Source of the DNA: Bacteroidales bacterium
GTDB lineage: Bacteria > Bacteroidota > Bacteroidia > Bacteroidales > UBA932
DNA length: 64,000 nt
Direction of reading: 5' to 3'
Assembly: GCA_017412645.1 (NCBI GenBank)
Contig: JAFPWX010000022.1
Span: 124,001 to 188,000 of the forward strand
The notes beneath the pieces are model-generated. The model was not told the DNA's origin. It did no database searches and saw only the letters and a program-made list of their open reading frames with translations. Of this stretch, positions 42,363 to 50,400 are shown in pieces. Both the position numbers and the translations under genes were made by a program. Positions within the stretch are counted from its first letter, which is position 1, and each line of letters opens with the position of its first letter.

Positions 42363-43265
42363 TTAGAATCTTGAAGCCCTGATTGCCACTATCTCAACGC
42401 AGCTGGCCAGATCGCCGGTGCCATCAGCCATATTCAGTTCTATGGCTTTGGCCGTCGTGAAGACTGCTCCTGAGAGCACGCCCTCGGCCTCCGCCTTGAG
42501 TTTTGGGCGTCCCGCCTTGACGGATTCCTGGAAAACAACTGCGGTCTCGGAGAGTTCCTTCTCCATCGTTTCGAACTTTCCGTCCAGGGCGTCCCTGTAA
42601 GCTTTGTTCTTATCGACGGACTGAGGAGCATAGATGGTAAGGCGCTTCTCACCGGTAGCTTTGTCTTCGCGATCATCGATAACAGTGGCACAAACACCTA
42701 TGCTACCTACTTCGGACAGGATATTGTCCATTATAATTGCATCGGTCTGAGAGGCAATCCAGTATGCGGCGGACGCCGCGAAGTCGCAGTGGGCGATGAT
42801 CGGCTTACCGTCGGCCTGGATCTTCTTTATCTCGTTCACCAGGGGCATAACCGCATTGACAGCGCCGCCGGGAGAGTTGATATCGAGGATGAAACCGATG
42901 ACGTTCTCGTCAGTGCGGTACTGTTCGAGGATATCCACGACCTCCATAGTGGCCGTGCCGAAGCAGTTGTCGTACTGGGTGAGGGTTCCCTGCAGAGGAA
43001 CGATGAGCACGAACGGCTGGGTGAGGTTAGCATCCTCGCCGCTCGGTACCGTCTGCTCCTGGCCGTCAAGGGCCTGGAAGGTGAGACGTATGGGTTCGGT
43101 ATTGGTGCCGTTCACCAGCTCCCGGCGGAGGAAGGCCCTTGCGGCCTCCAGCATCTTCGGGGCGGAACGGCTATCGAGTAACCACTTGCCGCGCAGGATA
43201 TCGCCCGCGAGCATACGGTTGTTGACGAAGCTCTTTTTCATAACCTTTGCAAAAATGTTCATCAC
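42363..43265 (-). CDS. phage prohead protease, S49/SppA (ClpP-like) family
   Basis: 300 residues (a second ATG at codon 2). The ClpP/crotonase fold shows DINSPGGAV (residues 128-136), the nucleophile region CDFAASAAYWIAS with Ser165, and SEVGSIGV (184-191). The downstream Lys of KNKAYRDALDGK is a candidate general base as in SppA enzymes. It should process the scaffold region of the capsid protein encoded next. The start codon precedes the capsid gene by about 940 bases with only a 36-bp gap after its stop. Confidence 0.88.
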   Translation of the reverse strand: MMNIFAKVMKKSFVNNRMLAGDILRGKWLLDSRSAPKMLEAARAFLRRELVNGTNTEPIRLTFQALDGQEQTVPSGEDANLTQPFVLIVPLQGTLTQYDNCFGTATMEVVDILEQYRTDENVIGFILDINSPGGAVNAVMPLVNEIKKIQADGKPIIAHCDFAASAAYWIASQTDAIIMDNILSEVGSIGVCATVIDDREDKATGEKRLTIYAPQSVDKNKAYRDALDGKFETMEKELSETAVVFQESVKAGRPKLKAEAEGVLSGAVFTTAKAIELNMADGTGDLASCVEIVAIRASRF

Positions 43266-43301
43266 AAAGGTATGAAAACGCGCTCCGCACGAAAGGACAG
43301 C

Positions 43302-43634
43302 CTACAAAACGCGCCTGTAGGTGCATTTGACGGCTATGGTAGCATTGTCTTCCAACGTAAATCTTGCAGGAATATCCGAGCTTCCGAAGGTTAGCGTCTT
43401 CTGTGTGCCGGCTTGGTCATCGAGGTACGCGACTGAGACCATGGAGAGGTCTGCAGTACAGTCGGCAGGGACTTCCTTAAGACGGGCATTTACGGTTATC
43501 TCTTCGGTAAGGCCGTCGGAAGCTGTGGAACGCGACAGGGTTGCCGTGCCGGGAATAATCGGGAGGTTAAGAGCATCCTCATCGCTTTTGGGAAATGCGA
43601 AGGCAGCCGTAATGGCGGTGATTACGTGTTTCAT
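43302..43634 (-). CDS. hypothetical phage head-region protein
   Basis: 110 residues, beta-rich throughout (TEEITVNARLKEVPADC; RFTLEDNATIAVKCTYRR). Overlaps the upstream gene's stop by four bases (ATGA). The size and beta content would fit a decoration protein, but this is a guess. Confidence 0.6.
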   Translation of the reverse strand: MKHVITAITAAFAFPKSDEDALNLPIIPGTATLSRSTASDGLTEEITVNARLKEVPADCTADLSMVSVAYLDDQAGTQKTLTFGSSDIPARFTLEDNATIAVKCTYRRVL

Positions 43635-44191
43635 CGGGGTTGTATTGAGTTGGTGTCGGATTCGTCGAAGAAGTATTTCGCCTTGCGGCGCAGCTGCTCC
43701 ACTTTGTGCTTCATTATGTCCATCTCCTTCCTGAACACCCTTTTGTGAAGAGTGTCGAAAGGTTCGCCGGTTACGAGGTTCCTGGAAAGAACATATGTCT
43801 CCACTATATCTTTCTTTTCGTAGCCATATTGGATGCCCTTCAGGTAATATCGGTAGAAATCCAGGTCGAAGCAGTCGGAGAGCACGTGGTTGATGCGCAC
43901 CATGTCATCCCGGCCGTACTGCATCCATTGTCCCCTGGGGAGCGCATCGACGGCGGGGAGATCCAGGATGCAGACGGTCTTGCCCTGTTTATCCGGAAGG
44001 TACGCGGGCGTGAGTGATGGCTGTGCCAGGTAGGTCATCATCCCTCCCACCGTGTTCGAGCTGGACACCGCATAGTGCCCGGATTCCTTATCGACGGGAA
44101 ACAGATACCGCAGGTAATCCAGCGGGAACCCGTTGTCGATGTATATGGCGGCGCAACTGCGTGCGAAATTCGGTTGAGATGGTATCGGCAT
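43631..44191 (-). CDS. hypothetical phage protein, first gene of the late operon
   Basis: 186 residues, mixed alpha/beta with many aromatic residues (FPLDYLRYLFPVDKES; DLDFYRYYLKGIQYGYEKKD) and a basic C-terminal helix (MKHKVEQLRRKAKYFF). It opens the long run of late genes immediately downstream of the 545-bp noncoding region. Not recognised. Confidence 0.6.
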   Translation of the reverse strand: MPIPSQPNFARSCAAIYIDNGFPLDYLRYLFPVDKESGHYAVSSSNTVGGMMTYLAQPSLTPAYLPDKQGKTVCILDLPAVDALPRGQWMQYGRDDMVRINHVLSDCFDLDFYRYYLKGIQYGYEKKDIVETYVLSRNLVTGEPFDTLHKRVFRKEMDIMKHKVEQLRRKAKYFFDESDTNSIQPR

Positions 44192-44404
44192 TATAAGTTG
44201 TTAAGTTACAAATAATTCCGGAGAATTCCTAATGTTCCGGACGGTTTTTATACCCCGGAAAAGGTATTTTTTCAAAAAGGAAGGCCATTTTTCCGTGCTA
44301 CCATTAACTACCAAACTACCGCGCTGATTATCAGCACTTTAGAAAACTACCTCCGGTAGCATTGGTAGTTTTTTCGGCGGCTATCTGGCCGCGAGGTAGC
44401 AAAA

Positions 44405-44432
44405 GGTAGTTTTTTTGTAGCAAAAAACTACC
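44405..44432. repeat. perfect 11-bp hairpin in the GGTAG cluster
   Basis: GGTAGTTTTTT (44405-44415) and AAAAAACTACC (44422-44432) with loop TGTAGC. Confidence 0.8.
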
Positions 44433-44634
44433 ATAAAACTACCGCCTAACTATTTGACTGATAGCGCGGTAGTTGGTGGTAGCAAAGGTAGTCGCAAAAT
44501 ATCCCCTATTTTTGGAGGAACATCATTTTTCGGCCGGATTTCCGCAGACTCGGCCGACCTCTCTGCTTTTGGAGCGGAAGGCGGGGACCACCCCGCCCCT
44601 TTTAAATAGGGGGTACGGGGGAATATGATTTCAA

Positions 44635-44650
44635 CCGGTTGTACAACCGG
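44635..44650. repeat. 16-bp perfect palindrome
   Basis: CCGGTTGTACAACCGG, a likely dimer-binding operator; it lies about 90 bases from the toxin gene 3' end. Confidence 0.6.
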
Positions 44651-44736
44651 TGGTATATTGTGAATGGAAAAGCCAACGTCCGGCGCGATCCGGCCTTGCG
44701 GCCGGGCACCGGACGGGCATGTGATGAATTCAGCGT

Positions 44737-45012
44737 TTAACCGAAGATATCGGAATGAGTGCCGGTATTGAGCATCAATAGCGTGAGCTCTGTGTCATTC
44801 TGCGACCATACCAGGAGCCAGTCTGGGCGGAGATGGCATTCCCATTCCCCTGCGTGATTGCTTGATAGTCTGTGAGGCCTGTACTCTGCCGGCAAAGTTC
44901 CAGTTTGCTGAAGAATATCTACAACTGTATTGAGGATACTGATATCATACCCCCTCTTACTACAGCGTTTCACATCTTTACGAAACTGGGCAGTATATGT
45001 GATTGTGTACAT
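44737..45012 (-). CDS. YafQ/RelE-family mRNA interferase toxin
   Basis: 91 residues, typical size. TAQFRKDVKRCSKRGYDI at the start, PHRLSSNHAGEWECHLRPDWLLVW in the core and the closing LMLNTGTHSDIF match the YafQ branch, where the H-x-R-D-W-L-x-x-W segment and the final His contribute to ribosome-dependent mRNA cleavage. The start overlaps the antitoxin stop by one base (TAATG-like coupling at 45012). In a prophage it may stabilise the element or act in phage defence. Confidence 0.88.
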   Translation of the reverse strand: MYTITYTAQFRKDVKRCSKRGYDISILNTVVDILQQTGTLPAEYRPHRLSSNHAGEWECHLRPDWLLVWSQNDTELTLLMLNTGTHSDIFG

Positions 45013-45206
45013 TATCCAAGGATCTGACGAATCATGTCGCTCGCATCCTTGGCGTGGAATACATGTCCGGTACGGGCTTCGTACTTGGACTGTTCGTAGG
45101 CGCTGCGCTTGGGCCTGGCCACGGTAACGCCGTCAAAGGCCCTCACTACCTTGCTCAGGGTAGGGATAACCTTCTCATCCTTGATGTTGAGAATCATCTG
45201 GGTCAT
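45012..45206 (-). CDS. antitoxin of the YafQ-type pair
   Basis: 64 residues, directly upstream of and overlapping the toxin gene. N-terminal short beta strand and helix (MTQMILNIKDEKVIPTLSKV) and a C-terminal segment that would wrap the toxin (FHAKDASDMIRQILG). No clear ribbon-helix-helix motif, so DNA-binding autoregulation is probable but not visible. Identification rests on the pairing. Confidence 0.75.
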   Translation of the reverse strand: MTQMILNIKDEKVIPTLSKVVRAFDGVTVARPKRSAYEQSKYEARTGHVFHAKDASDMIRQILG

Positions 45207-45230
45207 ACTCGGTCACGTTTTGAGTCTGTG

Positions 45231-45238
45231 CAAATATA
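45231..45238 (-). promoter_or_regulatory. -7 box for the toxin-antitoxin operon
   Basis: TATATTTG on the minus strand, 25 bases before the antitoxin ATG. It lies between the terminator at 45253-45278 and the operon, so the pair has its own promoter. Confidence 0.5.
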
Positions 45239-45252
45239 CAAATATTTCTTTC

Positions 45253-45278
45253 AAAAAAGCCCCGGACGAATCCGGGGC
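45253..45278 (-). terminator. rho-independent terminator/hairpin downstream of VR2
   Basis: On the minus strand, GCCCCGGA-TTCG-TCCGGGGC (8-bp stem, UUCG tetraloop) followed by six T. It ends the target protein 2 transcript about 35 bases beyond the stop; being GC-rich and close to VR2 it might also serve as the DGR retargeting hairpin. Confidence 0.85.
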
Positions 45279-45312
45279 CGAAAGACCTCCGCTTCCTGCC
45301 TTTCAAAAAGTA

Positions 45313-45969
45313 TTACAAATTTAAGTTTTGAAAAGCGGAGACAGCAAGAACATAGTTAGTGGCGTTCTTACCGTTGTCGTTCACGTCTCCAGTGCTCATG
45401 TCCACGGACCATGCGTTGTAGAGAGAATAGGCGCAGGCGATGCTTGACCAATAGAAGCCCATAATCATTGCGGGAAATCCCATTGCCCTCCGGCAGCGAT
45501 TGATTTCTTTGCGATAGCGACTTACGAACTTCAGTTGCGCCAAGGTAGGCAAATCCCACTTGCCCGAGCCTATTCCCGAAGTCTCATATCTCCGGCAAAA
45601 CTCCGCAGCCGGTGAGCCAACGAAGTCGTATTCATCGTCTCCATCGTAATCGTGCCAAATCTGTCCCCTGCTCGCATCGATTATTGCATCGGTAGCTGCC
45701 TTACTGTCAAGGCTGTTGACATCAGTGACGAATTTGCCGGATTCCGTCGGGACACCCCATTGGGCGACGATGGTGTTATGGAGACCGACGATGAACGAGG
45801 CTTCTTTCGTTACGACTGCTATGCATTCCGGATGAGAGTGCTCTGCCGGGTTCCAGCGGTCAAAGGAAATGAGTTCGTGCCTGTTGTCCGGGTCTTCTCC
45901 GGTCCTGTTGACACACCACACTCCGATTGGAGCGTCCTGAATCTTGTTTTCATTGTTTTTCTTTTTCAT
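45313..45969 (-). CDS. DGR target protein 2: remote lectin-like variable protein
   Basis: 218 residues from the ATG at 45969 (MKKKNNENK); the longer frame to 46167 overlaps the methyltransferase and is rejected. No signal peptide or membrane segment, and no tail-attachment motif. From about residue 20 it looks like a DUF1566/FGE-type C-type-lectin fold (HELISFDRWNPAEHSHPECI; KWDLPTLAQLKFVSRYRKEI; MGFYWSSIACAYS), parallel to target protein 1 in its last 60 residues. VR2 encodes residues 179-214 and the stop comes four codons later. It lies between the methyltransferase and the toxin-antitoxin pair, far from tail genes, so it may be cytoplasmic or a minor virion part. Its ligand is unknown. Confidence 0.9.
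   Translation of the reverse strand: MKKKNNENKIQDAPIGVWCVNRTGEDPDNRHELISFDRWNPAEHSHPECIAVVTKEASFIVGLHNTIVAQWGVPTESGKFVTDVNSLDSKAATDAIIDASRGQIWHDYDGDDEYDFVGSPAAEFCRRYETSGIGSGKWDLPTLAQLKFVSRYRKEINRCRRAMGFPAMIMGFYWSSIACAYSLYNAWSVDMSTGDVNDNGKNATNYVLAVSAFQNLNL
45329..45434 (-). repeat. DGR variable repeat 2 (VR2)
   Basis: 106 bp aligned gap-free to the TR at 21725-21830. I count 16 differences, all at template adenines; every non-adenine position is identical. Confidence 0.94.
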
Positions 45970-46003
45970 ATCTATTTGATTTAGAGGTTGTTTTTTAACG
46001 TAT

Positions 46004-46942
46004 TCATCTCCTATTTTCGTTAAACAATCTTCTTGTAGCCATTGCCACATACTCCGGATTGAGTTCAATGCCCACAAAGTTTCTCCCGAGAGACTTGGCC
46101 GCCACCCCAGTAGTGCCAGTTCCAAAGAATGGATCCAGAACGGTTCCTCCTTCTGGACATCCCGCAAGAATACACGGTTGTATTAACTTGACAGGAAAGG
46201 TAGCAAAATGGGCTTCTTTCGACCGAGAGGTAGCCACCTCCCAGACAGAACGTTTGTTACGTAGCCCCCCCGCCTCAATTGAGAGTTTCCCTTCTCTCTC
46301 CCTTCTGCCGGAATTCGGTGTGAACGTCCCTTTGCTACCCATCGGCAATCTTTTATTGCATCCCACGGCGGGTTCTTTAATCAGTTCTGCATTATAATAA
46401 TAGTGCCTGCTCTTTGACAGGAGGAAAATATACTCATGGCTTTTCGTACACCTGTCGCGGACGGATTCCGGCATACAGTTCTTTTTCGACCAGATGATAT
46501 CCTGCCTGAGATACCAACCACGTGAGCGAAGCGCAAAAGCAAGCATCCAGGGAATTCCAATTAGATCTTTCGGCTTATATCCCGGAAAATTTCCCCGCAG
46601 TACTTTCTTCCCGAGCATTCCCCGATTCGTCCCCTGCTTATAATTCATTGCATTGTCAGGCCATGTCGCAGCTCCTTTCCAGCTGCCCGAATAACTATCG
46701 CCAATGTTCACCCAGAGCGTCCCTTCTCTCTTGAGAACACGCCTTACTTCCTCGAAAATCACGACCAGACGTTCTATGTACTCTTCCGGAGAGTCCTCAA
46801 GGCCCAGTTGACCGATCATGCCATAATCACGCAGACCGTAATATGGCGGAGAGGTAACGCAGCAATCGATAGATTCGGGCTCCATTGCCTGCAGGCACTC
46901 CAACGCATCTCCTGTTATAACACTTGAGGTTTCCATTTCCAT
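46004..46942 (-). CDS. phage DNA methyltransferase (N4-cytosine/N6-adenine, beta order)
   Basis: 312 residues. Catalytic motif IV TSPPYYGLRDYG near residues 29-40 precedes the target region, and the AdoMet site DPFFGTGTTGVAA is near residue 270, giving the beta-class order. SPPY is more usual for N4-cytosine enzymes, but N6-adenine activity occurs. YLRQDIIWSKKNCMPESVRD is the conserved segment of this family in phages. No restriction partner is adjacent, so it is likely an orphan enzyme protecting phage DNA from host restriction. It follows the collapsed C5 methyltransferase. Confidence 0.9.
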   Translation of the reverse strand: MEMETSSVITGDALECLQAMEPESIDCCVTSPPYYGLRDYGMIGQLGLEDSPEEYIERLVVIFEEVRRVLKREGTLWVNIGDSYSGSWKGAATWPDNAMNYKQGTNRGMLGKKVLRGNFPGYKPKDLIGIPWMLAFALRSRGWYLRQDIIWSKKNCMPESVRDRCTKSHEYIFLLSKSRHYYYNAELIKEPAVGCNKRLPMGSKGTFTPNSGRREREGKLSIEAGGLRNKRSVWEVATSRSKEAHFATFPVKLIQPCILAGCPEGGTVLDPFFGTGTTGVAAKSLGRNFVGIELNPEYVAMATRRLFNENRR

Positions 46943-46975
46943 CGTTATCAGATTACAATTATATTGTGTGCCGTG

Positions 46976-47149
46976 CTATGATGCTATTCCGTTGATCTCT
47001 GCAGATAGCGAATAGCAGAGCGCACAGGCGACATGGGTTTCGACCGCATTACCGATGTACTTCTTCTGTTCGGCCTGTGTTGCGGATTCAACACCGGTGG
47101 ACGTGCCGCCAGCACCGCAGAAGAGATCAATATAGAGCAACTGTTTCAT
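46976..47149 (-). pseudogene. C5-cytosine methyltransferase collapsed to its end motifs
   Basis: 57 residues from Met at 47149 (MKQLLYIDLFCGAGG). It begins with motif I of Dcm-type enzymes (IDLFCGAGGTSTGVES, AdoMet binding) and after about four residues jumps to motif X (KKYIGNAVETHVACAL), which in full enzymes lies some 250-400 residues later. All between, including the catalytic PC motif IV and the target domain, is missing, yet the frame is kept. It cannot methylate DNA as it stands. A remnant of an in-frame internal deletion is the simplest reading. Confidence 0.8.
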
Positions 47150-47448
47150 TTCGATTGTACCCATTTGTGGTATTCCTCAGGAGATAAGGCGCCCCGCTGC
47201 AGGAAGCGCATATCGCTGCTGAAGGTGAGATTGATCCGCCCGTCGATGTAAAGCAGACAAAGCAGGCCTGTAACGATTTCCTCCCGGCTGGGCTCAGGCC
47301 GAAACGGCACCCATTCAAAGAGAGGAAGTCTCTGGAACCACGCCTCCATCGAGCGCATCGCCACGGCGAGAGCGTCCTCCCGGAAACGTCTGCGGAAAGC
47401 CGCGGCCTGCGCGTCGGTCCTGAGCAGATATCGGTCTGAGACGGCCAT
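47146..47448 (-). CDS. hypothetical phage replication-region protein
   Basis: 100 residues from the ATG at 47448, one base after the primase stop; the longer frame to 47583 runs through the primase gene and is rejected. Basic N-terminal half (LRTDAQAAAFRRRFREDA), aromatic middle (AWFQRLPLFEWVPF). Ends at the start of the methyltransferase remnant with a four-base overlap. Not recognised. Confidence 0.65.
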   Translation of the reverse strand: MAVSDRYLLRTDAQAAAFRRRFREDALAVAMRSMEAWFQRLPLFEWVPFRPEPSREEIVTGLLCLLYIDGRINLTFSSDMRFLQRGALSPEEYHKWVQSK

Positions 47449-47449
47449 A

Positions 47450-50400
47450 TCAGAGCAGAGGTATATCCTCCAGTTCCGTAGCAGGCGGAGCTGCAGGAGT
47501 GGTCGCCGGGGTATCGTCATCATCGGAGCCGGGAGCGCTGAGCACATCGAGGCTGATTCCGTAGCTGTCCATAAGCGCGTCATAATCGAACACCATCGCG
47601 GTAGTCACCTTCGTCTTGGGCGCGTTCGGATTTATGTAACCCGTCGCATTCTCTATAATCTTGAACTTCACCTTTTCACAGGTGCCCACGAATTCCGGAG
47701 AGTGCTCCAGGTAATACTTGAGGGTGTCCGACGGTAGCGTCTTTCCTTGCGTATCCCGGCCTTCCTTCTGATACAGGCCGGACACTCTCTTGAAGTTGAC
47801 GAACAGGTAACGCCTGTCGGGGTGCGGGGTGAAGACGCCTCCGTTCTTGGCGGCCTCCTTGGTCTTTATCGGACGGTCGCCGTCCTTGATGCGATAATCG
47901 ACGTTCATCCATATCCTGGACGATGCGACCAGAGTCTCAAGCGTCTCCCAGAATCCGGACAGTTCGTTGTTCTGCTGGGTCTTGCTGTTCTGGTCGACGC
48001 ACATCCTGGCACATAGGTCGAGCATCTCCTTGTAATCGAACGGGAAGTCAAGGGAACTCTCAAGAGTCTTATACGCAGCGAGCACCGTACACCAGTTCTG
48101 CAGAGTACGCGCTTCGATGCCGTATGTCCGGACTCGCTTCATCATATCCGCCTGCACATCCTCCCACGCAATCCGAAATCCTCCCTGGAAGCGGTTCCGG
48201 TTCTGCAGTATCTGGCCGGTAAGGTGTGAGAGGCCCCGGCGCTCGATACGCTTGAGTTCATCGTAGGCCATCCGCTCGGCATCACTGAAGGCGGTCTTGC
48301 TGAACGGCAGGAAGACCACACGGTTGAAGAGGGCGATATCCGGGTGCGTGAGCATCTGCTGGCCGGAGATAATGACTCCGGAGTCCACAGCCGTGGTCAC
48401 GCGCTTCTTGTTATTGTCCATATCCATCTTCGACCGGCCCTGGCCGTCCCAGATGGCCTTGAGGAACTCCCGCCGGTCGATGTCGATGTCCTGCCGGAAC
48501 TCCTCCAGGTGCACAATAGCGTTCGAGACTTCCGCCACCGCTTCGGCAAGAGCAGCTTTTGTGGATCCAGAGATGTTCGGAGCCTCGAAGTTGCCGGTGA
48601 CAAAGAATGCAGACAGTGAATGGCCAAGGGCGGACTTCCCCGTCCCCTTGGGGCCGAAGAGGTTCAGTATCGGGAACTGGATGGTGACACCGGTCACGAT
48701 ATCCTTGAAGAGAGTGGCCACCAGGAAGCAGAGCGCCACCTTGGCGTTGTCGCCGAATACGTTCACGAGTTTTTCCGCATAGGCCCTCAGTGTGATATCA
48801 TTAGTAATCCCATACGTGAACCGCCGGTCGAGCATATACGCCTGGGTGTTCGTCTCAGTGTCGGCCGCCATTCCCGGCAGATAGAACCGGTGGTCCCCTA
48901 CTTTCACGATTCCGTACTTATCGGCCGGTACAAAGTCGGCGCCGTCAAGGCAGCCGTTACCCCAGGCATAGATATTCCATCGTTTCTGCCATCCCAGCTG
49001 CTTCACTTCATCGGCGCTCGGAGTGTCGTCGTAGAGATACTTCTTCAGCTGGGTGAGCTCTGCTGCAGTAGCCTCCCAGACATAGTTGCCGGCCGTCTCC
49101 GTGCGGGTCTTGAAGTCGGCAAAGGAGACCAGCTCACTCTGGTTGAACTTGATGACCGATTCCTGCCGTTTCTGGTTCACGATGCGGTAGATGCGCTTCG
49201 CGTTGCGTTCATCCTTGATATGCAGCACCGGTTCAAGGATGAAGTTCGACCAGCGACGGTCCGCTCCGCTTGCCGATGCTCCGTAATAGCAATTGTCCTT
49301 GATATAGAACCCGTATTCCTTCAGCATCTCACGGGACTTGTCGTCCACGCTCTCCGTCTGGCGCTGCCTGGCATTGCGGGCCTTGAAGTATTCGGCATTC
49401 CAAATCTTCTGGTACTTGTACTTCTTCACAAAGTCCGCAAGGTACATATCCACCACCGACTGGTCCGAACACCAGGCCATAAGGCCGCATATTTCGGCGA
49501 TGGCCATCGACACCTCCGCCTGGGAGGTCTTGCCTTTCATCGTACGCTCCGCCGTCCAGGGAATATAGTCCTGCGTGTCGCTGGTAAGCGTCTCCTCCCA
49601 TCTTGCCGGATAAAGCTTGAAATATTCGTCCGGATCCTTGGGGCCTTCCTTCCGTTCCGCATCATAGCCCGTCCATTCCACCACCCGGACCTTGAATCCC
49701 GCCTTCAGAAGGTCTTCGCCCTGCCGGCTTGCCGCCTCGCGGCCGGGACGGTCCATATCGCCTGCGATGATGACCGTGTCCACGTGCTTCTTCAGGTATT
49801 CCACGTTCGCCGGAGTGAGGGCCGTGCCCATGGGGGCGATGGCATTGCCGACTCCTATCTGATGCAGCCGTACCACGTCCGGATTCCCTTCGCAGAGCAC
49901 CACCGTGCTGTTGGTCTTTGCTACCCGGCGGGCCTGGTACCAGCCGAAAAGCATCTCCCCTTTCTTGAAGAGGAGCGTTTCCTTGGTGTTCTTGTACTTC
50001 GCGATATCAGTCCTGTCACCGACGTACCGGCCGGTGAACCCTGCAATATAACCTGTCTTCGAATATATGGGAAACATAATGCGGTCCCGGAAGGCATCGT
50101 AGTAGTTGCCGTCATCGGTCACCCCGGCAAGGCCGGCTTCCATTATGAGGTCCCGCTTCCAGCCAGCAGTCATCAAGTCCTGCAGAAGGCCGCCAGCCTT
50201 CGGAGCGAAGCCGATTCCGAACAGCTTCACCATATCCTCCTTCCAGCCGCGTTTCTTGATGTAATCCTGGGCTGCAGGAGCGGAGTTGAACCGGCCGATG
50301 AACCAGGCCTGAGCCGCCTGATTGAGTGCTATGAGCTGCTCCTTCTTGTGCGAGGCCTCGCGCTCCTCCGGAGTGGGTTCATGCTTCTCATACTGGATAC

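Larger units (their letters stand above)
44192..44736. other. 545-bp noncoding region with GGTAG/CTACC inverted-repeat cluster
   Basis: No gene seen. Between 44298 and 44491 the word CTACC occurs six times (44298, 44308, 44316, 44347, 44428, 44439) and its reverse complement GGTAG seven times (44355, 44364, 44395, 44405, 44468, 44478, 44487). ACTACCGCGCT at 44315-44325 and AGCGCGGTAGT at 44463-44473 are perfect inverted repeats within longer imperfect arms (44298-44335 against 44458-44491). An 11-bp stem, 6-base loop hairpin lies at 44405-44432. The rest has a 16-bp palindrome (44635-44650) and GC-rich repeats around 44680-44715. Plausible as a replication origin, protein-binding array or late-gene control region. 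Confidence 0.7.

Noticed and set aside
44298-44491. CRISPR-like array.
   Set aside because: Repeat words are only five bases, in both orientations, with irregular spacing and no cas genes.
45970-46167. Longer N-terminus for target protein 2.
   Set aside because: Those codons overlap the methyltransferase 3' end and look non-protein; the Met at 45969 begins a natural Lys/Asn-rich start.
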